From contig URZF01000040.1 of the NCBI GenBank assembly GCA_900552255.1, positions 1-9,594 of the forward strand: a DNA stretch of 9,594 nt, written 5' to 3'. The notes beneath the pieces are model-generated. The model saw only the letters and a program-made list of their open reading frames with translations. It made no database searches and had not been told where the DNA came from. A program made the position numbers and the translations under genes. This stretch comes from an uncultured Eubacteriales bacterium (GTDB lineage Bacteria > Bacillota > Clostridia > Oscillospirales > CAG-272). Position 1 is the first letter of the stretch; every line of letters starts with the position of its first letter. Shown piece after piece: positions 1-6,919 of the stretch.

Positions 1-17
1 ATAAAGCTTCTTGCGTT

Positions 18-23
18 TGTCAA
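18..23 (-). promoter_or_regulatory. possible -35 box of a promoter leaving the window
   Basis: Read on the minus strand the six bases are TTGACA, preceded by CC, which is a perfect sigma-A -35 hexamer. With a 17-base spacer the -10 box would lie just outside the window, so the call cannot be completed. It would drive a minus-strand gene to the left, after the upp terminator. A chance match is quite possible. Confidence 0.25.
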
Positions 24-56
24 GGGGGATTTTGAATATTTTCGTGCTTTACGCCA

Positions 57-85
57 AAGTTTTCCCTTTATCAAAGGGAAAACTT
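57..85. repeat. perfect 13-bp hairpin related to the 874-1650 repeats
   Basis: Arms AAGTTTTCCCTTT (57-69) and AAAGGGAAAACTT (73-85) are perfectly complementary around a three-base loop. The sequence style (pyrimidine run, tiny loop, purine run) matches the hairpins at 1213-1235 and 1183-1206 in the tandem repeats on the other side of upp. No T run follows on either strand, so it is not a standard terminator. It lies beyond the upp terminator. Confidence 0.6.
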
Positions 86-109
86 CTATTCCAAAAAATA
101 AAATTCTTA

Positions 110-140
110 AAAAAACGGACGCGGATGCGTCCGTTTTTTC
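110..140 (-). terminator. rho-independent terminator of upp (may work both ways)
   Basis: The stem ACGGACGC / GCGTCCGT around loop GGAT (123-126) is flanked by an A run at 110-115 and a T run at 134-139. Read on the minus strand it is a GC-rich stem followed by a U tract, starting a few bases after the upp stop at 143-145. The symmetry means it could also stop plus-strand transcripts. Confidence 0.9.
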
Positions 141-142
141 TT

Positions 143-784
<642 letters not shown>

Positions 785-807
785 TTATATTTTGATTCTC
801 GATTTGT

Positions 808-836
808 ATTGTAACATAGACACGGCCTCTTTGCAA
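808..836 (-). promoter_or_regulatory. sigma-A promoter of upp
   Basis: On the minus strand a -35 box TTGCAA (831-836) is followed by a 17-base spacer and a -10 box TACAAT (808-813). This leaves a short leader of roughly 30 bases before the upp start at 772. The leader is too short for a long attenuator, and no clear PyrR-type structure is visible in it. Confidence 0.8.
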
Positions 837-873
837 GGATAAAACGACAATTTTCAGGAATTTTCTCGAAAAT

Positions 874-1240
874 GTGCTTTTCTCATTGAAGAGAAAAGCA
901 CCAAAAGACTCACCGAGACTCCCGTCTCGGACTCTCATGCTTCTGCTGGGAAGTGTATACCCACGGCTCGAAAGGTGTTGCAGTGCTCGCAAAGCTCGCA
1001 CAGGGCCCGCAGGCGCAAGGCGCGCGCCGTATGAGCGCCTTCCGGAGCGATGTTTGCGAAAATGGCGGCGGCCCGCGGATCACGCGAACGAAGCGAGCGT
1101 GGATGCCGTCTTTTATAGCCGCCACCGAACTGCTGCCAGCCGCACAGACGGTCAAGCGGTACGCTTGCAGCTTCTTTTCGTTCTTTTCTTGTCCGTACAA
1201 GAAAAGGACACGTTTCTCCTTTGCCAAAGGAGAAAAATAC
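874..1240. repeat. hairpin-rich intergenic repeat, copy A
   Basis: This is the first of two tandem units filling the gene-free stretch 773-1651. It opens with hairpin GTGCTTTTCTC / GAGAAAAGCAC (874-901), then CCGAGAC / GTCTCGG (913-930). A GC-rich middle follows (about 1006-1124) with possible long pairing TGGCGGC (1063-1069) to GCCGCCA (1118-1124). It closes with CAAGCG / CGCTTG (1153-1167), CTTTTCTTGT / ACAAGAAAAG (1183-1206) and TTTCTCCTTT / AAAGGAGAAA (1213-1235). Bases 874-969 match copy B with only five changes. Long open frames cross it on both strands, but the changes show no codon rhythm. It has no transposase and no T-run terminator. Function is unknown: a mobile intergenic repeat or a structured RNA are both possible. 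Confidence 0.85.
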
Positions 1241-1650
1241 GTGCTTTTCTCACTGAGGAGAAAAGCACCAAAAGACTCACCGAGACTTCCGTCTCGGACT
1301 CTCATGCTTCTGCTGGGAAGCGCATACCCACGGCTCCCAATAGTTGTTTGCTCTCGCTTTGCTCGGCAAGCCAACATTCGCCGTGCGGGAAGTAATTGCC
1401 GCTGGGAAGCCCGCGCCCGCAGGCGCAAGGCGCGCGCCGTGTGAGCGCCATCCGGTGCGATGTTCAAGAAAGGGGCGGCGGTTGACGGATCACGCGAACG
1501 AAGTGAGCGTGGACGCCGTCTTTCATAGCCGCCACCGAACCGCTGCCGGCCGCACAAACGGTCAAGCCGGAGGCTTGCGGCTTCTTTTCGTTCTTTTCTT
1601 TCCGCAAAGAAAAGCATGCGTTCTCCCTTTACAAAGGAGAATAATTCACT
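1241..1650. repeat. hairpin-rich intergenic repeat, copy B
   Basis: This second unit follows copy A directly. The alignment offset is 367 bases at its start (874 to 1241) and 410 from 1416 onward, so B carries about 43 extra bases between 1336 and 1416. Around that insertion the phrase GCTGGGAAG appears twice (about 1312-1320 and 1401-1409), suggesting a small internal duplication or a replaced segment. The hairpins are kept: GTGCTTTTCTC / GAGAAAAGCAC (1241-1268), CCGAGAC / GTCTCGG (1280-1297), CAAGCC / GGCTTG (1563-1577) and CTTTTCTTT / AAAGAAAAG (1593-1614). The last hairpin (TTCTCC..GGAGAA, about 1621-1641) has a bulge. The unit ends right at the rluA-type stop codon, so on the minus strand it would be the 3' tail of that transcript. 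Confidence 0.85.
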
Positions 1651-1651
1651 T

Positions 1652-2605
1652 TTATAAAAAAGATATCTTTTTCATCTCCAAGGAAAAGGTTCTCCCCTCA
1701 AGATAGGAAAGCGCCGACGGCTCGTCCTTCTCAAAGCGGATCTTATAGGCGCAAAGCGCTTGACGATACCGCCCCGCCGCCCTGTCCGCTCCGTTTTCCG
1801 CATACTTGCCGTCGCCGACGAGCGGATGCCCGATGCTCGCCATATGCGCACGAATCTGATGCGTGCGCCCGGTCACAAGCTCCACCTCCAGCACCGCTTC
1901 CTCTTTTTCGGCATCAAGGACACGGTATTTTGTGATAATTTTCTTGAAATCACCGCGGGCACCGCGCGGAATGCTCTTATAAACCGTAACGCGGTTCGCA
2001 CCCGCATCCTTTATGAGATACCCTTCAAGCGTCGCTTCCTGCGGCGCCGGGACACCATGCACCCTGCAAAGATAATATTTTGTAATCGTGCGCTTCTTGA
2101 TTTTCTCGTTGAGGATCCGCAGCGCCTCGGCATTTTTCGCCGCAAGCACAAGCCCTGAGGTATTGCGGTCGATCCGGTTGCAGAGCGCCGGCGCAAAGGA
2201 ATTCTCCTTTTCCGGCTCGTATTCGCCTTTTCTCCAAAGATACGCCTTGACATGCTCGATAAGCGTGTTGCGCTCGCCCGCGCTGTCACTGTGGGAAAGC
2301 ATGCCGACCGGCTTGTTGCAGACGATCAGATTCTCATCCTCATAGACGACCTCAAAGGCCGGACGGATGTTTTTAAAAAGCGCCTCAGACGGCGCCCGCT
2401 CCAAAAATTCAGGAAGGACAAAAAGCTCGACTGTGTCGCCGGCCGCAAGCATCTGCCCCGCGTCGGCACGCTTGCGGTTCACCTTGATTTTCTTCGTCCG
2501 AATGAATTTATACATCATGGATTTCGGCAGATTCCGAAAGGTTTTAGAAAGAAATTTATCCAGCCTCTGGCCTGCGTCGTTCGCGCCGACTGTAAGCTTC
2601 TCCAT
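1652..2605 (-). CDS. RluA-family pseudouridine synthase
   Basis: This enzyme converts specific uridines in rRNA or tRNA to pseudouridine. It has 317 residues from the ATG at 2605, chosen because AAGGAG (2615-2620) stands nine bases before it; a longer frame to 2659 would run back into mtaB. Residues about 1-65 form an S4-type RNA-binding domain (QRLDKFLSK ... KVNRKRADAGQMLAAGD). The catalytic domain starts near residue 85, with the active-site Asp146 in NRIDRNTSGL (the usual motif is HRLD-x-TSG) and the late motif GRTHQIRAHMASIGHPLVGDGKY. It begins 16 bases after the mtaB stop, so the two are probably one RNA-modification operon. The exact target (RluC, RluD or YlyB type) cannot be told. The extreme C-terminus abuts repeat copy B. 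Confidence 0.93.
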   Translation of the reverse strand: MEKLTVGANDAGQRLDKFLSKTFRNLPKSMMYKFIRTKKIKVNRKRADAGQMLAAGDTVELFVLPEFLERAPSEALFKNIRPAFEVVYEDENLIVCNKPVGMLSHSDSAGERNTLIEHVKAYLWRKGEYEPEKENSFAPALCNRIDRNTSGLVLAAKNAEALRILNEKIKKRTITKYYLCRVHGVPAPQEATLEGYLIKDAGANRVTVYKSIPRGARGDFKKIITKYRVLDAEKEEAVLEVELVTGRTHQIRAHMASIGHPLVGDGKYAENGADRAAGRYRQALCAYKIRFEKDEPSALSYLEGRTFSLEMKKISFL

Positions 2606-2621
2606 ATCACGCCTCTCCTTT

Positions 2622-3935
2622 TTATACAAGCGGCTGCGCCGTAAGATAGGTTCCGTCAAAATCCGTGAGCTTCACGCGGAGGATACCACCCGCAAGCTCC
2701 TCCGCCGTTTTCATTTTCACCTCGAGCATGTCCTCGGAATGACCGACCATATAGTCGCCCATCCGCGTCTCAAACAGCACCTCGCGCCTGCCGCCCACAG
2801 CGGCGCGGCAAAGCCCGTCCGACAGGCGCCTGCCCACCGTTTCCAGCCGGTGCAGCCTTTCGCGCTTGACGGCTTCCGGTATCTGTCCCGCCATCGCCGC
2901 CGCGGGCGTTCCCTCCCTTGCGGAAAACGGAAAAATATGCATGTGCAGAAATCCGATCTGCTCCGCTATATCCACGGTGGCAAGAAAATCCGCCTCCGTC
3001 TCGCCGGGAAAGCCGACGATGATATCGCAGGTGAAAGTGACATTCGGGATTGCCTTTCGCAGATATGCCGTATTTTTCAGCACCTGTTCTCTGTTATACC
3101 GGCGCTTCATCGCCGCAAGCACGGCACTGCTGCCGCTCTGCAGGGAAAGATGAAAGCTCGGCATGATCCGCGGCTCCGCGGCGATCTCATCACAGAAGCG
3201 GTTTGTCAAAACGGACGGTTCAAGCGACCCCGTGCGCACACGCTCGATCCCCTCAACCGCAGCGGCCTCCCGCATCAGCCGCCAAAGCGGATATCCGCCG
3301 ATGTCCTTCCCATAGGAAGCGGCCTCGATTCCCGTAAGAATCACCTCGTGACAGCCTGCGGCAGCGAGCGCTCTCACCTCGGCGATCACCTCTTCCGGCG
3401 GACGGGAGACCACGCCGCCGCGCGCCTTCTTGATAATGCAGTAGGTGCAGTTGTTGTCACATCCATCCTCGATCTTCACATATGAGCGACCGCGTCTTGC
3501 GCGCGGGAGCGTCAGCTTTTCGAGCGGCGCCGCGTCGAGGTCGAGCACCTCGCACGACACACTCCTTTTGACGCCCTCCCGCACAAGATAGGCCGCCGTT
3601 TCGGCGGCGGAACGCTTATTCCGATTCCCGCAGACATAATCCACCCCGGGGATGCGCGCCGCCTCCTCCGCCTTCAATTGGGAAAAGCAGCCCGTGACGA
3701 GCACGAACGCCGCCGGATTTTTCGCCGCGGCACGCCGGATCATTTGGCGGGATTTCCGCTCTGATTCGCCGGTCACGGCACAGGTATTGATGATATAGAC
3801 GTCGCAGACCTCGGAAAAATCCGCGACGGCAAATCCGAGGGCTTCGAGCTCCGCCTCGATCGCCTCGGATTCGTATTGATTCACCCGGCAGCCGAGCGTA
3901 CAGACCGCCGCCCTCGGCCGTGCAGATTCCACCAT
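2622..3935 (-). CDS. mtaB: tRNA (N6-threonylcarbamoyladenosine(37)-C2)-methylthiotransferase MtaB
   Basis: This radical-SAM enzyme adds a methylthio group to t6A37 in ANN-decoding tRNAs. The N-terminal UPF0004 domain holds the cluster cysteines C16, C52 and C83 (CTLGCRVNQYES, NTCAVT, VTGCFSQ). The radical-SAM core has the CxxxCxxC motif at C159, C163 and C166 (EDGCDNNCTYCIIKKARG), followed by SRP. A TRAM domain covers about residues 375-435. The 437 residues are normal for the family. CTLGCRVNQYE and the GxxSRP context favour MtaB over MiaB or RimO. The start ATG at 3935 has AAGGGG eight bases upstream (3944-3949). No convincing promoter was found in the 109-base gap to the GNAT gene. The RluA-family gene follows after 16 bases. 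Confidence 0.93.
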   Translation of the reverse strand: MVESARPRAAVCTLGCRVNQYESEAIEAELEALGFAVADFSEVCDVYIINTCAVTGESERKSRQMIRRAAAKNPAAFVLVTGCFSQLKAEEAARIPGVDYVCGNRNKRSAAETAAYLVREGVKRSVSCEVLDLDAAPLEKLTLPRARRGRSYVKIEDGCDNNCTYCIIKKARGGVVSRPPEEVIAEVRALAAAGCHEVILTGIEAASYGKDIGGYPLWRLMREAAAVEGIERVRTGSLEPSVLTNRFCDEIAAEPRIMPSFHLSLQSGSSAVLAAMKRRYNREQVLKNTAYLRKAIPNVTFTCDIIVGFPGETEADFLATVDIAEQIGFLHMHIFPFSAREGTPAAAMAGQIPEAVKRERLHRLETVGRRLSDGLCRAAVGGRREVLFETRMGDYMVGHSEDMLEVKMKTAEELAGGILRVKLTDFDGTYLTAQPLV

Positions 3936-4044
3936 GAAAAATTCCCCTTACAACATTTTTGTCATTTTGTTTTTCCGTTTATAAATCCGGCCGCGGCTTC
4001 GCTCTTTTATATTCAATCGGCACAAAAACGGTTTATACGTCGCC

Positions 4045-4503
4045 CTATTCGGTTTTTTCCTGCAGATCTCTTTTCAGCAGGATCATATCCCGCAGCAGGA
4101 CGCCGTCCTCTACGATCTCATGGCCGTAATTCGTGATAAAAAAATCCGGGATCCTCGCGTATTCCGTGAAGCCGCATTTCCGGTAAAAGCTCGTTGTCGC
4201 GGGAGCCTCTCCCGTACCGACGACAAGCTCTCCGTATCGGCCGGCATAACGCGCGCAGACAAATTCCACGATCCGCGCGCCGTATCCCATACGCTGAAAT
4301 GCAGGCGCCACCGCGAGATTTTTGAGCTCCGCGCCGGCCTCGTCCGCGACGACGACACATTCCCCGACCACCTCGCCGTTTTCGGTAAAAACGAACATAT
4401 CCCCTCTGCCAAGATAGCGGTCTACCATGCTCTCCTCTTCGTCGGCAAGCAGCAAAAGCGGCAGATATTCTTTTTTGCGGCCGGTAATCTGTATCACTTC
4501 CAT
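4045..4503 (-). CDS. GNAT-family N-acetyltransferase
   Basis: This predicted cytoplasmic acetyl-CoA-dependent acetyltransferase has 152 residues. The frame is open to 4551, but an upstream start would lie inside the terminator at 4531-4560. The ATG at 4503 has GGAGGGGAAGG (4511-4521) ahead of it and is preferred. The acetyl-CoA loop is QRMGYG (residues 70-75) after the strand LKNLAVAP, and the late motif FYRKCGFTEYARI is typical of the fold. The acceptor substrate is unknown; the general look resembles YvbK-type proteins, but this is only an impression. It lies 27 bases after the carboxypeptidase terminator with no clear promoter, so it is probably expressed by read-through or from a weak start. 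Confidence 0.88.
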   Translation of the reverse strand: MEVIQITGRKKEYLPLLLLADEEESMVDRYLGRGDMFVFTENGEVVGECVVVADEAGAELKNLAVAPAFQRMGYGARIVEFVCARYAGRYGELVVGTGEAPATTSFYRKCGFTEYARIPDFFITNYGHEIVEDGVLLRDMILLKRDLQEKTE

Positions 4504-4530
4504 AAGAAAGCCTTCCCCTCCGTCAGACAG

Positions 4531-4560
4531 CAAAAATGGGATGGAAACCATTCCATCCCA
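4531..4560 (-). terminator. rho-independent terminator of the carboxypeptidase gene
   Basis: The ten-base-pair stem TGGGATGGAA / TTCCATCCCA (4537-4546 and 4551-4560) has a four-base loop and is perfect. On the minus strand it is followed by TTTTTG (4531-4536). It sits between the carboxypeptidase stop at 4592 and the GNAT start at 4503. Confidence 0.85.
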
Positions 4561-4591
4561 TTATAGCATCCACACGGAGAAAATGCAAGAA

Positions 4592-5749
4592 TCATTTCGA
4601 GGGGGAGCAGAGGAACCAGCTGAAAAGACGCGGGAACAGCGTGAAAAAGCCGATTTTTTCGACGGTCTCATCCGCAAGAATATCCGCGGTCCCCAGCTCC
4701 TTTCCGTCGAGCAGATACGTCACCGTGCCGATTTTCTCGCCCTTGACGATCGGAGCCGCCAGCTTCTCCGGCATATCGATCCGTTTTTCGATCTTGCTCT
4801 CCGTTCCCTTTTCCACGGTTTCCGAAAAGGTTTCATGCACGGTTTTCAGCGTATTCTGCACACCGCCCGTGACGCGGACAGTCTCACATTCCGCGCTTTC
4901 GTCCGTATAGCTCGCATAATTCGCAAAGCCGAAATCAAAGAGAGAGGCGGCGAGCGCGTTGCGCACGTCTCTTGTCGGCGAGCCCATAACGACGGCGATG
5001 AGGGAAAGTCCGTCGCGCTCCGCGGTCGCAGAAATACAGAATTTTGCCTTCGCCGTCGAACCGGTCTTGAGTCCCGTCGCGCCCTTATAGAAACGAATCA
5101 GGCGATTGGTATTCGTAAGGCCGAATTCGCCGTCGCGGATGGTGTCCATCCAAATCGTGCTGTAATTGAAAACCGCCTCATGCTTGATTACCTCGCGCGT
5201 CATGATCGCGATATCGCGCGCGCTTGTGACATGATTGGTCGCCGTGTCGTCGAGCCCGTTCGTATTCTCGAAATGCGTGTTCTCCATGCCGAGCTCCACG
5301 GCGCGCGCGTTCATCTTGGCGACAAAGGATTCCTCGCTGCCGGCTATGTACTCCGCAAGCGCCACCGCAGCGTCGTTCGCAGAGGCCACGATCAGGCTTT
5401 TGAGCAGGTCGTCGACGCTCATTTCCTCGCCGACCTTGAGATAGATTTGAGAGCCGCCCATGCTCGCCGCATTCTCGCTCGCCTGCACCATATCGGAAAG
5501 CTTGATGGTCCCGGCGTCGAGAGCCTCGAAAACGAGCAGCATCGTCATCACTTTGGTGACGGATGCGGGCGGGAGCGCCTCGTCCGCGTTCTTTTCAAAG
5601 AGGACCCTGCCGGTTTTCGCATCCATCAATATGCAGGAGACGGCGTCCGCCTCCGCCGTATATTCCGGAGCCGCCGAAACACCCGCCGCAGCGGACAAGA
5701 ATACGAATAAAGCCGCCAGCACGGCACATAAAAGTCTTGATTTCTTCAC
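4592..5749 (-). CDS. serine-type D-alanyl-D-alanine carboxypeptidase (DacF/PBP5-like)
   Basis: This low-molecular-weight penicillin-binding protein removes the terminal D-Ala from peptidoglycan side chains outside the membrane. It has 385 residues from a GTG start at 5749, chosen because GGGAGG (5755-5760) lies five bases before it and a clean signal peptide follows (KK, hydrophobic core about 7-22, likely cut after GVSA). The active-site motifs are present in order: SVTK (Ser63, Lys66), SAN (123-125) and KTG (228-230). A PBP5 C-terminal domain follows from about residue 285. The end is hydrophobic and aromatic (GFFTLFPRLFSWFLC), fitting an amphipathic membrane anchor. All catalytic residues are intact. 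The exact member (DacA, DacB or DacF) is uncertain. A terminator follows at 4531-4560. Confidence 0.95.
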   Translation of the reverse strand: MKKSRLLCAVLAALFVFLSAAAGVSAAPEYTAEADAVSCILMDAKTGRVLFEKNADEALPPASVTKVMTMLLVFEALDAGTIKLSDMVQASENAASMGGSQIYLKVGEEMSVDDLLKSLIVASANDAAVALAEYIAGSEESFVAKMNARAVELGMENTHFENTNGLDDTATNHVTSARDIAIMTREVIKHEAVFNYSTIWMDTIRDGEFGLTNTNRLIRFYKGATGLKTGSTAKAKFCISATAERDGLSLIAVVMGSPTRDVRNALAASLFDFGFANYASYTDESAECETVRVTGGVQNTLKTVHETFSETVEKGTESKIEKRIDMPEKLAAPIVKGEKIGTVTYLLDGKELGTADILADETVEKIGFFTLFPRLFSWFLCSPSK

Positions 5750-5762
5750 GATAACCTCCCAC

Positions 5763-5811
5763 GCCGCGAGGAGCGGCAATCAAACTTCCGGACGGATTCC
5801 GTCCTGTCCGG
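5763..5811 (-). promoter_or_regulatory. paired hairpins in the carboxypeptidase leader
   Basis: GCCGC / GCGGC (5763-5777, five-base loop) lies directly before the ribosome site. Further upstream GGACGG / CCGTCC (5790-5804, loop ATT) overlaps an alternative pairing CCGGAC / GTCCGG (5788-5793 with 5806-5811), so only one of these two can form. The arrangement could affect translation start, but no known riboswitch or leader family is recognised. No clear promoter was found between here and the upstream terminator. Confidence 0.35.
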
Positions 5812-5832
5812 TTCATTCATATGCCGCGGAAG

Positions 5833-5872
5833 AAAAAAATATGCCCCCGCACACACGCGGGAGCACATATTT
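5833..5872 (-). terminator. rho-independent terminator of the HPr-like gene
   Basis: Minus-strand reading gives an AATATGTGCTCCCGC-type arm, a short loop and GCGGGGGCATATT, with a small internal mismatch, then seven T residues (5833-5839 as A on the plus strand). It begins about ten bases after the HPr-like stop at 5883-5885. Confidence 0.85.
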
Positions 5873-5882
5873 GCCATAAATT

Positions 5883-6113
5883 TTAATCGACAATATAGTC
5901 TTTCAAGCTGTCGATGAGCTTATCGCAGTCGTCGTTGTGCGCGGTCAGCGTGATGGGATTCATCAGATCCAGACTGAAAATACCCATGATCGACTTGGCA
6001 TCGACGATATATCTGCCGCTGGAAAGGTCGATATCCCCCTCGAATTTGCGCACGATCTCAACGAAATTGCGCACGGCCTCTATCGAAGAAAGACGAATTT
6101 TAACGGTTTTCAT
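5883..6113 (-). CDS. HPr-like phosphocarrier-fold protein without the active histidine
   Basis: This small cytoplasmic protein of 76 residues has the HPr fold. The ATG at 6113 is preferred because AAAAGGAGAT (6121-6130) is well spaced from it; a GTG two codons earlier is too close. The regulatory-serine segment is conserved as DAKSIMGIFSLDL (Ser41, equivalent to HPr Ser46). The segment that normally reads GLHARPAA is here SSIEAVRNF: aligned by the following FV, the phosphorylated His15 is a serine (Ser10) and the neighbouring Arg17 is Glu12. It therefore cannot be a normal PTS phosphocarrier. A Crh-like role as a Ser-phosphorylated co-regulator is a reasonable inference. Similar proteins are known in Clostridia. 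It has its own promoter and terminator and no PTS genes nearby. Confidence 0.85.
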   Translation of the reverse strand: MKTVKIRLSSIEAVRNFVEIVRKFEGDIDLSSGRYIVDAKSIMGIFSLDLMNPITLTAHNDDCDKLIDSLKDYIVD

Positions 6114-6166
6114 ATTCACAATCTCCTTTTATCGTTCTTAGATTCTTTTACACTTTCAATATTTAT

Positions 6167-6195
6167 ATCATACCAACATTCTTCCCCGTTGTCAA
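6167..6195 (-). promoter_or_regulatory. consensus sigma-A promoter of the HPr-like gene
   Basis: On the minus strand a perfect -35 TTGACA (6190-6195) is followed by a 17-base spacer and TATGAT (6167-6172), one base from the ideal -10. It predicts a strong start about 45 bases before the HPr-like ATG. It is the best promoter in the window. Confidence 0.9.
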
Positions 6196-6267
6196 TATGA
6201 AAACCGAATTTTTCCTCCGCATTTTAACGTGCGGATTCCTCGTATTTCGACAGTTTCCCTGCCGCCG

Positions 6268-6786
6268 TCAATTTAACAAGAACAGTGTAAATGAATAGTA
6301 AAGGATATACAGCATCCATGCCGCAAAAAGAAGGATTCCCCAAGATGCGAGCTTGGAGATCCGCGTAAACATGGAAAACAGCACCGCAAGACATATAACG
6401 ATCACCGCCACAAGAAGCGTGGCAAGAAAGAAGCTCGCGGCCTTGTATACGACCGGTATCCATACATAACACAGCACAAGCGTGCAGGCGGCAAGAATCG
6501 CCGCACGCTTTTTCGCCGTCTGTGACCGGTAGCACGGCGCGGCAAGCGCGATGGCGACGGATGCGCCGAACGCAGCATAGGCGATGATCCAAAACAGCAC
6601 CATAAAAAACGGCGCCATCGCGCACTTCGGCTGAAAACAATACCAGTATACATATTTATCGACGCCGCTTATCGCAAATAGGACGCCAAGCAGGACACAG
6701 GCCCCCGCGATGATGAGCACCAGCGTTTTATTCATGCACGCGATCTCAGACCGCATCCGCCTTTTGATATCTCCCATTCCCTTCAT
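6268..6786 (-). CDS. TspO/MBR-like five-helix membrane protein
   Basis: This integral membrane protein of 172 residues has five hydrophobic segments at about 20-42, 60-84, 94-114, 118-140 and 148-171. The pattern APFFMVLFWIIAYAAFG in helix 2, the short WIP loop after helix 3 and the last helix (KLASWGILLFAAWMLY) resemble the TspO/MBR family, whose members bind tetrapyrroles and related ligands. The match is by eye and divergent: the usual tryptophan-rich PPxW motif is weak. The ATG at 6786 is chosen because AAGGGGG (6795-6801) is eight bases upstream; an in-frame ATG at 6822 has no such site. Just upstream a short open frame ends at 6803, suggesting this was the distal gene of an operon now cut at the element junction. 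Confidence 0.6.
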   Translation of the reverse strand: MKGMGDIKRRMRSEIACMNKTLVLIIAGACVLLGVLFAISGVDKYVYWYCFQPKCAMAPFFMVLFWIIAYAAFGASVAIALAAPCYRSQTAKKRAAILAACTLVLCYVWIPVVYKAASFFLATLLVAVIVICLAVLFSMFTRISKLASWGILLFAAWMLYILYYSFTLFLLN

Positions 6787-6802
6787 ATCGGTTTCCCCCT
6801 TA

Positions 6803-6919
6803 TCAAGCTGTTTTCCATCCATATGCGGAGTCGGAAGAAAATATGAGCATTTTGTCGTTTTCCGGCATGTCCGCGATGAGGAGAAAATCCCGCCTTATTT
6901 TCAGTCGCTGCGGTGAACG
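6803..6919 (-). pseudogene. possible 3' remnant of a chromosomal gene cut at the element junction
   Basis: An open frame of 38 codons ends with TGA at 6803-6805, 16 bases before the TspO-like start, which is normal operon spacing. It reads ...DFLLIADMPENDKMLIF... then SSDSAYGWKTA and has no start codon with a ribosome site. The right part (up to about 6870) looks like ordinary protein sequence. Upstream it meets a stop at 6920-6922, where element DNA probably begins. No family is recognised. It may be a chance open frame. Confidence 0.35.

Noticed and set aside
910..1617. Long open frames on both strands across the repeat region (for example 910-1617 minus, 874-1395 and 953-1444 plus)
   Set aside because: No ribosome sites fit, compositions are Arg/Ser-rich as in GC-rich shadow frames, and changes between repeat copies follow hairpins, not codons.
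874..1650. CRISPR array
   Set aside because: There are only two long, diverged units without spacers and no cas genes.
2367..3485. 372-codon plus-strand frame opposite mtaB
   Set aside because: It is a shadow of the clear radical-SAM gene; it is His/Arg-rich without domains.
3936..4044. Promoter for mtaB
   Set aside because: Several AT-rich hexamers occur, but no -35/-10 pair with 16-18 base spacing is convincing.
4427..5710. 427-codon plus-strand frame opposite the carboxypeptidase gene
   Set aside because: It is antisense to a gene with all catalytic motifs and has no recognisable domains of its own.
6213..6240. TCCGCA/TGCGGA inverted repeat after the TspO-like gene as a terminator
   Set aside because: The stem is short, the loop is long, and no T run follows on the minus strand.
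6224..6640. 138-codon minus-strand frame overlapping the TspO-like gene
   Set aside because: The frame at 6268-6786 has a proper ribosome site and five clean membrane helices; this one is its shifted shadow.
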